A model generated the notes under the pieces. It searched no databases, was not told where the DNA came from, and saw only the letters and a list, made by a program, of their open reading frames with translations. A stretch of 5,054 nucleotides of DNA from Acidobacteriota bacterium (lineage in GTDB: Bacteria > Acidobacteriota > Blastocatellia > Pyrinomonadales > Pyrinomonadaceae), in contig QHXE01000047.1 in NCBI GenBank assembly GCA_003222835.1, positions 1-5,054 of the forward strand, written 5' to 3'. Positions 1 through 5,054 of the stretch are shown here, piece by piece; positions within the stretch are counted from its first letter, which is position 1; each line of letters opens with the position of its first letter. The position numbers were made by a program, and so were the translations under genes.

Positions 1-1019
1 CTTTTACGAACACGCGTGGGCTTAAGACCGGCAAACTCATTCAAAACACTTTTACTTTCACGAAGACGGCAGCACTTATTGGTCTGATCCTGGTCGGCCT
101 CTTGCTAGGTCGGAATACCGCAAGCGCAGCTTATGCCTCTAACTGGTGGAATCCATGGGCCAACGCGGGATGGAACCCGAGCGCAGCACAATCTGGTTTG
201 CAAAACACGAACGGACTTTGGCTGGTGCTGCTCTTGGGCATCGCCATGGTAGGTCCGCTGTTCGCTCAGTCGGCGTGGAATAACGTCACTTTCACTGGCA
301 GCGAGATACGCGACCCTGGACGCAATCTGCCGCGTGCCCTTTTGATCGGTTGCGGCGCCGTTGTCCTGCTTTATTTGCTCGCGAATCTCGCTTACGTTGT
401 CACCTTGCCGCTGAATGCATTTCCGGCTTTACGGGTTCCTCCCGACACCGTAGCGACTGAAGCGATGAAAATGGCGCTCGGCCCAACGGGAATGATCTTG
501 ATGGCGATCGCGATCATGATCTCGACCTTCGGATGTAATAACGGACTGATTTTGGCGGGAGCGCGGATTTACTATGCGATGGCGCGTGACGGGGTCTTCT
601 TCAAAAAGGCCGGTAATCTCAGCGCGCGTCACGTTCCAGTTGCTGCTTTGATCGCGCAGGGCATTTGGACGTGCCTGCTGACGTTGCCGCGAACCGTAAC
701 CACAGATCCAAAAACCGGTCAGGTCATTTACGGAAACGTCTATGGTCAACTACTTGATTATGTCGTCTCGGCGGATCTGATCTTTTATGCACTAATGGTT
801 GGAGCGGTTTTCGTGATGCGCCGCAAAGCGCCTGAACTTGAACGGCCTTATCGCACCTTCGGCTACCCGGTCGTGCCGGTCGTCTACATTCTGATTGCGC
901 TTTTGTTGGTAATCGATTTGGCTTACCTGACGCCAACGACTTCGGGAATCGGATATCTCTTAGTGATCGCCGGCATTCCTGTTTACCTCATATGGAGAAG
1001 ACAGGCCAAAGCTGCTTAA
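1..1019 (+). CDS. APC-superfamily amino-acid permease (LAT/SteT-like), 5'-truncated by window edge
   Basis: Inner-membrane amino-acid transporter of the APC (LeuT-fold) superfamily, probably an exchanger or proton symporter. The frame is open from base 3 and gives 338 visible residues before TAA at 1017-1019. A full member has about 450-480 residues, so TM1 to about TM4 lie left of the window. Visible residues 3-22 (NTRGLKTGKLIQNTFTFTKT) are the conserved loop before TM5, so the TTG at 102 is internal and not a start. A hydrophobic TM5 follows, then a long Trp-rich external loop (W48, W49, W52, W57). TM6 follows, then the family motif SAWNNVTFTGSEIRDPGRNL (about 90-109), then TM7. TM8 ends in the typical ARIYYAMARDGVFF, and four more hydrophobic stretches run to a basic C terminus (WRRQAKAA). 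It converges on the sigma-factor operon and shares no visible promoter with it. Family assignment is firm; the substrate cannot be told. Confidence 0.93.
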   Translation, partial: FTNTRGLKTGKLIQNTFTFTKTAALIGLILVGLLLGRNTASAAYASNWWNPWANAGWNPSAAQSGLQNTNGLWLVLLLGIAMVGPLFAQSAWNNVTFTGSEIRDPGRNLPRALLIGCGAVVLLYLLANLAYVVTLPLNAFPALRVPPDTVATEAMKMALGPTGMILMAIAIMISTFGCNNGLILAGARIYYAMARDGVFFKKAGNLSARHVPVAALIAQGIWTCLLTLPRTVTTDPKTGQVIYGNVYGQLLDYVVSADLIFYALMVGAVFVMRRKAPELERPYRTFGYPVVPVVYILIALLLVIDLAYLTPTTSGIGYLLVIAGIPVYLIWRRQAKAA

Positions 1020-1114
1020 GCTTCGCGCCTGCCTTCGTTTGCTATCCGAAAAGTTTCCGTTCGTCGTGCCTCGGCGACAAAACCAATCCGGTCGAACGCT
1101 CCCGAAATCCGGAA

Positions 1115-1675
1115 TCAAAATCCATCGGGTCGCGGCTGCTCCGGCGGTCTGCCCGGCCCGCCAGGTCCTGGTCCGCGGCCTGGTCCTCCAGGGCCCGGTC
1201 CTCTGCCAGGCCCACCATCGGTCTGGCGCATTTGCATCATCAACTCGTGTAATTTGGCTTGTTGCTCCGGCGTCAATTTGTTCTTAAGCGCGATTGCCAG
1301 TCCAAAATGCAGCCGCTTGATTTCCCGTTCCGTATCCAGCACTTTGTCGAGTTGAGCCAGCGCCTGCTGCTCGTTGACAGGATTCGCCTTCATCAACGCG
1401 TGCAGCGCTTCCATCGCATCCTGCACCTGCCACTGCAATTCATTGAAGCGGGCTGTCGACTTCTGAATCTCGGCGCGCATGAAAGACTTCTGCTCATCGG
1501 TTATCCCGAGGTCGCGGGTATGGCCCATGATCAATTCCGGCGGAAACATTACGTCACCCAGCGGATCCATCGGCGGTGGTGGTGGCGGCGGCGGTTGTTG
1601 GGCAGAAACCAGTGCAACGCCCAGCAGCGCTCCCGCGGCCATAACTAAGATTAAGAGTCCGATTTTTTTCTTCAT
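1115..1675 (-). CDS. Secreted Spy/CpxP/CnrX-like LTxxQ protein with polyproline and Gly-Pro-Arg tail
   Basis: Predicted periplasmic helical protein of 186 residues from the Spy/CpxP/metal-resistance superfamily, whose members act as chaperones or as metal or stress sensors. An ATG at 1681 would add two residues but abuts the SD directly. The ATG at 1675 has AAGGAG six bases upstream and is preferred. Residues 1-25 form a signal peptide (MKKK, hydrophobic core, VSA then QQ). Eight prolines follow (28-35). The helical core holds a degenerate first repeat (GITDEQKSFM, about 57-66) and a clear LTPEQQ (134-139), then a Met-rich helix HELMMQM with an H-x3-M spacing. The tail (154-186) carries two exact GGPGRGPGP units and a partial third. 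It is the last gene of the sigma/anti-sigma operon, which suggests a sensor or a regulon chaperone. Family is likely; a metal ligand role is only inference. Confidence 0.85.
   Translation of the reverse strand: MKKKIGLLILVMAAGALLGVALVSAQQPPPPPPPPMDPLGDVMFPPELIMGHTRDLGITDEQKSFMRAEIQKSTARFNELQWQVQDAMEALHALMKANPVNEQQALAQLDKVLDTEREIKRLHFGLAIALKNKLTPEQQAKLHELMMQMRQTDGGPGRGPGPGGPGRGPGPGGPGRPPEQPRPDGF
1148..1216 (-). repeat. Protein-level tandem repeat GGPGRGPGP (2.5 units) in the LTxxQ protein
   Basis: Units at 1190-1216 and 1163-1189 both encode GGPGRGPGP, and 1148-1162 encodes GGPGR. The DNA units use different synonymous codons (for example GGT GGG CCT against GGA GGA CCA), so the amino-acid repeat is better conserved than the DNA. 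This points to selection on the protein or an old duplication, not a recent slippage event. Confidence 0.8.
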
Positions 1676-1681
1676 TGCCAT

Positions 1682-1687
1682 CTCCTT
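1682..1687 (-). promoter_or_regulatory. Shine-Dalgarno AAGGAG of the LTxxQ gene, overlapping the upstream stop
   Basis: The minus strand reads TAAGGAG followed by ATGGCAATG. The TAA (1688-1686) ends the membrane-protein gene and shares two bases with AAGGAG. Spacing is zero to the first ATG and six bases to the second, which selects the start at 1675. The stop/SD overlap suggests coupled translation. Confidence 0.8.
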
Positions 1688-2264
1688 ATTTCGGGGTGTT
1701 CGGTAAGAATGATTTCAGATCGTTGGTGCTCTCGTTCAATTGGGGAAGCGACTTCAGCAGGTCGTCGTTCGGTGAACTCAAGAGCGTCGCGGTTGGCGAT
1801 CGCCAACTTGAAATCGCAGTCGCTTGCTTTTTCGCGGCGGCGAGCAAGTTTGCTTCCTGGCGAGCCGCCAATCTGTCGGCGCGCAGCCTGGCGCTCACTT
1901 TAAAGCGATGTACCGCCGATATGGGCTTCTTAGGCTCACTTCCACTCGGCGCCGGGATTTTCCCGCCAGCCGGCACCACCTCCGAAGGTTTGAGATCCGG
2001 GACGACGCCGGAAGGCGTGATCGCGACGACATTCGGTTGCTGGGTGTGTTGCCAACGCGTCGACCACCAGGCGAGTGATACCAAAGCGCAAATCAAAAGC
2101 GCCGTGGCGACTGCAAACGGAAGATTGAATACTCGCCGCGGTCTAAGCGCGCGCGCTTGCGCGCGACTCCACGTCGCTGAAAAGCTGGGTAAAGTCTGAT
2201 TGTCTGCGAGCCGTAACTCGCTAAACAGCGTCTGGATTTTCTTTTCTTCGCCAACTAATTCCAT
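1686..2264 (-). CDS. Single-pass membrane protein, probable anti-sigma factor
   Basis: Protein of 192 residues with one strong transmembrane segment (about 45-67, FNLPFAVATALLICALVSLAWW). The N-terminal part is cytoplasmic, about 44 residues long and helical (EEKKIQTLFSELRLADN, then LPSFSATWSRAQARALRPRR). The C-terminal part is periplasmic: a Pro-rich linker, an Ala/Arg/Lys-rich helix (about 120-150) and an acidic-polar end. There is no HxxxCxxC zinc motif, so it is not a ZAS-type anti-sigma. The short cytoplasmic segment plus one TM is the layout of CnrY-type or FecR-like regulators. The ATG at 2264 is preferred over a TTG at 2270 because GGAAG lies six bases before it. Its start overlaps the sigma gene by 44 nt and it is followed by the LTxxQ gene. 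The anti-sigma role rests on position and topology, since the sequence itself is not of a family I recognise. Confidence 0.75.
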   Translation of the reverse strand: MELVGEEKKIQTLFSELRLADNQTLPSFSATWSRAQARALRPRRVFNLPFAVATALLICALVSLAWWSTRWQHTQQPNVVAITPSGVVPDLKPSEVVPAGGKIPAPSGSEPKKPISAVHRFKVSARLRADRLAARQEANLLAAAKKQATAISSWRSPTATLLSSPNDDLLKSLPQLNESTNDLKSFLPNTPK

Positions 2265-2796
2265 AAGCAACTTCCGCTGTATCCAAAGTTTCGCGCAGCC
2301 GTTTTTTGCCGCGCTCGTAATGCTGGCGTGCGCTGCCGATCGAGATCCCCATCACCTCAGCCGCTTCGCGCAAACTTAAGTCTTCGTAAAAGACCAAATG
2401 CAAGGCTTCACGTTGACGGGCCGGCAAACTTTTTAGCGCACTCTGAAATCGAATCTGAACTTCAGAGTTTTCAAATGTTGCGAGCGGCCCTACCTCCGGC
2501 GACGCCCTATCGTCCGGCTGCTCCGCGCCCGTGATTAGTTTCAAACTGCGCAGCAACTTCCGGCGATATTCACCCGCGGCGGTCTTGCGAATCACCGCGA
2601 ACAGCCAGGTCTTAAAGGCCGCTTCGCCACGAAATCGCGCTTTGCCTTCAAGGATCTTCAAATAGACCGTCTGTAAAACATCTTCCGCTTCACCACGGTC
2701 GCGTCGGCAACAACTTAAAGCCCAGCCGAAACTAGCGCTGTGGAGCGTTTCCAGTTCAGCCTTAAGCTCCGCAATGTCCATCGAGTCTATTTTCAC
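2221..2796 (-). CDS. ECF-family RNA polymerase sigma factor
   Basis: Cytoplasmic sigma-70 family factor of the extracytoplasmic-function type, 191 residues, the usual ECF length. Region 2 spans about 20-80: the core-binding part EAEDVLQTVYLKIL (36-49) and the -10 recognition and melting part AFKTWLFAVIRKTAAGEYRR (60-79). A short acidic linker (91-112) replaces region 3. Region 4 spans about 117-170, with the LPARQREALHLVFYEDLS lead and the helix-turn-helix LREAAEVMGISIGSARQHYE (142-161) that would read the -35 element. There is no extra C-terminal domain. The start is GTG at 2796, supported by GGAG seven bases upstream; ATG at 2781 has no SD. It is the first gene of a minus-strand operon with a probable anti-sigma factor and a periplasmic LTxxQ protein, so it likely drives an envelope or metal stress response. 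The ECF assignment is firm; signal and regulon are inference. Confidence 0.94.
   Translation of the reverse strand: MKIDSMDIAELKAELETLHSASFGWALSCCRRDRGEAEDVLQTVYLKILEGKARFRGEAAFKTWLFAVIRKTAAGEYRRKLLRSLKLITGAEQPDDRASPEVGPLATFENSEVQIRFQSALKSLPARQREALHLVFYEDLSLREAAEVMGISIGSARQHYERGKKRLRETLDTAEVAYGISWRRKENPDAV
2271..2275 (-). promoter_or_regulatory. Shine-Dalgarno GGAAG of the membrane-protein gene
   Basis: The minus strand reads GCGGAAG, six bases, then ATG at 2264. The site lies inside the end of the sigma-factor coding region, as expected for translational coupling of a sigma/anti-sigma pair. It decides the ATG start over the TTG at 2270, which lies within the spacer. Confidence 0.6.
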
Positions 2797-2810
2797 GGAT
2801 GCGCTCCGTG
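2794..2810 (-). promoter_or_regulatory. Hairpin covering the SD and GTG start of the sigma-factor gene
   Basis: On the minus strand CACGGA, a five-base loop GCGCA, and TCCGTG form a perfect 6-bp stem. The SD GGAG (2807-2804) lies across the left arm and loop, and the GTG start (2796-2794) closes the right arm. Folding would hide both, so it could lower translation initiation. A 6-bp stem can also occur by chance. Confidence 0.45.
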
Positions 2811-2840
2811 TTCCAAAGTATTAGTTGCGTGCGCGGGCGG

Positions 2841-2846
2841 ATTATA
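2841..2846 (-). promoter_or_regulatory. Candidate -10 box (TATAAT) of the sigma-factor operon
   Basis: The minus strand reads GTCATATAATCC, with a perfect TATAAT 44 bases before the GTG start. No good TTGACA sits 16-18 bases upstream; that position falls in the palindrome at 2857-2874. It would be a housekeeping-type promoter. No clear autoregulatory ECF promoter was seen at a usable position. Confidence 0.4.
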
Positions 2847-2856
2847 TGACAAGGAT

Positions 2857-2874
2857 CTCAGACTTTAGTCTTAG
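2857..2874. repeat. REP-like palindrome with AGACT arms, copy 1
   Basis: AGACTTTAGTCT at 2860-2871 has 5-bp arms around TT. After one mismatch the stem gains two more pairs (CT at 2857-2858 with AG at 2873-2874). It starts three bases after the stop codon of the Uma2 relic. The same 12-mer occurs as its reverse complement at 3591-3602. It could be a weak terminator or a dispersed REP-type element. Confidence 0.6.
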
Positions 2875-2876
2875 GA

Positions 2877-3480
2877 TTAAGCAGGCTGCTTCTGTATCCA
2901 TTCATCAAATTCGAGGAGCGCCTGATTCTCATCTTCGCGCATATGCCGGAGAAAGTTCGTGAGAATTTCGCCGGTAAGTATTGGCAATGCTCGGCTCTGA
3001 TTGGCCGAAATGTAATCCTCCCCTTCAAGCAGATCGATTCTCAACATGTCGCCGTCATATCGCCAGACCTCGCCGACGCCCAACGCTGCATAAATTGAGA
3101 ACTTGGAAATCGAGTCGCGATGCAGATCGATCTCAACCGCAATGTCGGGCGGTGGATCAATCTCAAAGTCGATATCTACGCGATTACCGATCAAGGCCGC
3201 ACTTTGGACGTAGAAGCTTGAATCCGGCTCATTTCCTTTACGTTTCTTACGTTTTCTCATCGTCGCTGAACCGACGGAAATAATGTTGATGCGCTTCCTA
3301 AGTCTTCTGAAGGGTTCCGTCGTCATAAGCGATCCGCAGACCTGCCGGGTCTACGAGCTGATCCATTAGGGCTTCGTATTCGTCCCAGCTAACATCGTGG
3401 AGCACGAGCTTGCCGTCGACCGGGTGCTGCTCGATGAACTGGTCGATGATTTGGTGTGACTCGAGTATTTCAGTAGCCAT
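2877..3480 (-). pseudogene. Uma2-family (PD-(D/E)XK-fold) endonuclease gene, broken by internal deletion and frameshift
   Basis: Two fragments in different frames together match one Uma2-type protein. The first (ATG 3480 to TAG 3300, 60 residues) carries the N-terminal signature VSWDEYEALM and RIAYDDGTLQ. An SD, AGGGA, lies five bases before its ATG. The second, in the +1 frame, is readable from about 3310 to TAA at 2877. It carries RINIISVGSAT, then NEPDSSFYVQ, PPPDIAVEID, SIYAALGVGEVWRYDG and the usual C-terminal part, so the PD...E core residues remain. Complete relatives continue after YDxGTLE with a segment of the type IMSP..EHE and a helix, about 25 residues, all absent here. The frame change implies a lost length of 3k+2 bases, near 77. 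Uma2 proteins are abundant and poorly understood nuclease-like proteins. A downstream ATG at 3326 could start the second fragment, but it has no fitting SD and would lack the N-terminal part of the fold. Confidence 0.82.
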
Positions 3481-3500
3481 CGGTTTCCCTGCGGTTGGCA

Positions 3501-3528
3501 ATTATAATGACCAGACTCTCAGCCACAA
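3501..3528 (-). promoter_or_regulatory. Candidate promoter of the Uma2 gene
   Basis: On the minus strand TTGTGG (3528-3523) is followed after 16 bases by a perfect TATAAT (3506-3501), 20 bases before the ATG at 3480. The -35 box is weak. The -10 context GTCATTATAAT closely resembles GTCATATAAT at 2850-2841 upstream of the sigma gene. Confidence 0.45.
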
Positions 3529-3587
3529 TCAAGCTCTAGCACCCACTTCAGGCTTGTGACTGATTGCCGGTGCCCTCTCCTCCGCGT

Positions 3588-3605
3588 CACAGACTAAAGT
3601 CTATG
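3588..3605. repeat. REP-like palindrome with AGACT arms, copy 2 (inverted to copy 1)
   Basis: AGACTAAAGTCT at 3591-3602 is the exact reverse complement of copy 1. It also has one mismatch and then two further pairs (CA at 3588-3589 with TG at 3604-3605). These pairs differ in sequence from those of copy 1 but keep the pairing. It abuts the polymerase stop codon. A further 6-bp inverted repeat (TGTGAC at 3555-3560, GTCACA at 3586-3591) overlaps it, so the 3555-3605 intergenic stretch has several folding options. Confidence 0.6.
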
Positions 3606-5054
3606 TTACTTCGCCCACTCGCAGGCAATTTTAGATTCAACTTTCACCGGCACAGTCTGTAAATATTCTTCGCCGGCAACGCACATGGCCCGTTCGACTT
3701 TTTCGGCGATCGACTCAGCTTCGCTTTCGTCAACCTCAACCACAATCTCATCATGAATGATATTCACAATCTTTGCTGAGGTATTCCGCAGTTCGTCGTT
3801 CAAGAGTCGCAGCGCGCGTTTGAGAATATCGGCGCTGGTCCCTTGAATCGGCGCATTCTTTCCGTTGCGTTGGGTCATCGAAACCTGCTGGCGATCCGAC
3901 GCGTCAAAATTGAAACGGACCAGACGGCCGGATCCCGTCCGTGCCTGTTTCTCACTAACGGCGCGGTTTGCTGATTCGCGCAGATAAGTATCAAGTCCTC
4001 GATAGGTCGAAAAGTATCGCCGCAAAACATTCTCGGCTTCGGTGACACTCAAGCCGGTCATCATCGAAAAGCGCTGCGCGCCGATTCCATAAACAACGCC
4101 GAAGTTCAAACGCTTCGCAAAATCGCGTTGCTCTTTGGTTACCTGGTCCTGCGATACATTGAAAACCTGCGCCGCAGTCACGCGATGAAGATCGGCGCCG
4201 GAATTAAAAGCGTTGATGAAAGCCTCGTCGCCAGAGAATTCCGCAAGGATGCGCAGCTCGATTTGCGAGTAATCAGCAATCACTAATCGCCGTCCCTCCG
4301 GATGACCCATGAAACAGCGCCGATATTCAACCGCGTGCGGCACCTGCTGAATGTTTGGATTCGTGCAGGCAAAGCGTCCGGTCGGCGCGCCGATTTGACG
4401 AAAGTCCGCATGCAACCGGCCCGTCTTCGGATTGATGAACTCAATCATGTTCTGGCCGTAACTGGTCAGCGCCTTCTGCATCGTGCGGTACTCGAGCAGC
4501 TTGGCGACTACCGGATACTGGGCGGCCAGCGGCTGTAACTTCCAATTGCGCGTCGAATCCGGCACCGGAATGCCCAGCCGGCTTAGCGCTTCAGTCACTT
4601 GCTGCTGCGAATCGAGATTGATGTTCGCGCGCGGCGGTCCGAACAAAGAAGCCTGCGCCACGCCTTCGCCCAGCATTTCCTGCAGCTCGTTCGCGATTTC
4701 GGCCCGCCTCTCTTCGACGATAGCGAGTTGCTCCAGCCAACGTCGCTTATCCATGAAGAAGCCCGCGAGTTCGAGATCTACAACCGGCATCACGCATTCA
4801 AACTCGAGTTGCGCGCATCGCACCAGATCGAGCGACTTGATTCTCTCGATTAGCTTGTCACGCAGCGGAATCAACACCGCTGCGTCACGCGCCGCGTACT
4901 GCAACTGCGCTTCGGAAAGCTCGAACTCCCAGTTGCTCAAACGTTCACTCTTATCTACCGCTTCGTTTAGATAACGCCCCGCTATTGCTTCCAGGCCGTG
5001 GCGCTGTTCAATATCACCAGCGGAAACCAACTGGCTGGCTAGAAGTGTGTCGAA
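3606..5054 (-). CDS. polA: Family A DNA polymerase with 3'-5' exonuclease domain, 5'-truncated by window edge
   Basis: Template-directed DNA polymerase of the Pol I family, cytoplasmic. The frame is open to the right edge (it begins FDTLLASQ), giving 482 visible residues before TAA at 3608-3606, so any start lies outside. Residues 1-70 are the end of a DEDDy 3'-5' exonuclease with the ExoIII motif YAARDA (53-58); its wording (SNWEFELSEAQLQYAARDA) is closer to RNase D than to Klenow. The polymerase domain follows. TGRF appears where E. coli has TGRL. Motif A is ADYSQIELR (D261, E266). Motif B is RDFAKRLNFGVVYG, with R310, K314, F318 and Y322. The helix APIQGTSADI follows, and motif C is HDE (434-436). 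All catalytic residues are kept, and the Phe in motif B is the usual form in Pol I. The form QQVPHAVEYRRCF before motif A resembles phage or secondary Pol A enzymes. Whether a 5' nuclease domain exists cannot be seen. Probably active, in repair or replication. Confidence 0.93.
   Translation of the reverse strand, partial: FDTLLASQLVSAGDIEQRHGLEAIAGRYLNEAVDKSERLSNWEFELSEAQLQYAARDAAVLIPLRDKLIERIKSLDLVRCAQLEFECVMPVVDLELAGFFMDKRRWLEQLAIVEERRAEIANELQEMLGEGVAQASLFGPPRANINLDSQQQVTEALSRLGIPVPDSTRNWKLQPLAAQYPVVAKLLEYRTMQKALTSYGQNMIEFINPKTGRLHADFRQIGAPTGRFACTNPNIQQVPHAVEYRRCFMGHPEGRRLVIADYSQIELRILAEFSGDEAFINAFNSGADLHRVTAAQVFNVSQDQVTKEQRDFAKRLNFGVVYGIGAQRFSMMTGLSVTEAENVLRRYFSTYRGLDTYLRESANRAVSEKQARTGSGRLVRFNFDASDRQQVSMTQRNGKNAPIQGTSADILKRALRLLNDELRNTSAKIVNIIHDEIVVEVDESEAESIAEKVERAMCVAGEEYLQTVPVKVESKIACEWAK

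Noticed and set aside
102..104. TTG as the start of the permease
   Set aside because: The frame is open to base 3, and the upstream residues match the conserved loop before TM5, so the true start is outside the window.
1020..1114. Terminator between the convergent permease and sensor genes
   Set aside because: Only 4-bp stems (for example GTCG/CGAC near 1074-1079) without a T-run were seen.
1675..2199. Plus-strand open frame of 174 residues opposite the anti-sigma gene
   Set aside because: It has no motif or SD, and the minus-strand gene has a TM segment, SD sites and operon context.
2811..2815. GGAAC on the minus strand as an autoregulatory ECF -35 element
   Set aside because: A -10 element at proper spacing would fall inside the sigma coding region, downstream of its start.
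2877..3326. A separate intact 149-residue gene starting at ATG 3326
   Set aside because: It lacks the N-terminal part of the Uma2 fold and a fitting SD, and its missing part lies just upstream in another frame.
2877..3480. Toxin-antitoxin pair made of two overlapping small genes
   Set aside because: The two frames are consecutive parts of one Uma2-family protein, not two independent proteins.
4483..4974. Long plus-strand open frame opposite the polymerase gene (163 residues)
   Set aside because: It is Ser/Arg-rich with no recognisable motif and lies wholly opposite a polymerase gene with all catalytic motifs, so it is a shadow frame.

Overview
The window looks like a chromosomal segment of a free-living bacterium of moderate GC (about half). 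The style of the proteins (a proline/glycine-tailed LTxxQ protein behind an ECF sigma factor, a Uma2-type nuclease relic, an APC permease with a long Trp-rich loop, and a family A polymerase with an RNase D-like exonuclease end) recalls Acidobacteriota such as Blastocatellia, or Verrucomicrobiota. This placement is an impression from family resemblance, not a computed result. No rRNA, tRNA, CRISPR array or insertion sequence was seen.

Layout. (1) 1-1019, plus strand: the C-terminal three quarters of an APC-superfamily amino-acid permease, cut by the left edge. (2) 1020-1114: a short convergent gap with no convincing terminator. (3) 1115-2796, minus strand: a compact three-gene operon, read from right to left as ECF sigma factor, a single-pass membrane protein that is probably its anti-sigma factor, and a secreted Spy/CpxP/CnrX-like LTxxQ protein. 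The first two genes overlap by 44 nt. The SD of the third gene overlaps the stop codon of the second. (4) 2797-2876: the operon leader, with a TATAAT box, a palindrome, and a small hairpin over the sigma factor's SD and GTG start. (5) 2877-3480, minus strand: a Uma2-family (PD-(D/E)XK) gene broken by an internal deletion and frameshift. (6) 3481-3605: a probable Uma2 promoter and a second copy of the palindrome in opposite orientation. (7) 3606-5054, minus strand: a family A DNA polymerase with the end of a 3'-5' exonuclease domain, cut by the right edge.

How the genes work together. The most interesting unit is the sigma / membrane protein / periplasmic sensor trio. It has the same parts list as the CnrH-CnrY-CnrX metal-response system (ECF sigma, short single-TM anti-sigma, periplasmic helical-hairpin sensor), in a different gene order and with an unusual proline and Gly-Pro-Arg decorated sensor. 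A plausible model is that the periplasmic protein senses metal or misfolded protein and controls release of the sigma factor through the membrane protein. The Uma2 relic lies between two inverted 12-bp palindromes, each next to the stop codon of a minus-strand gene. These look like dispersed REP-type elements or small terminators.
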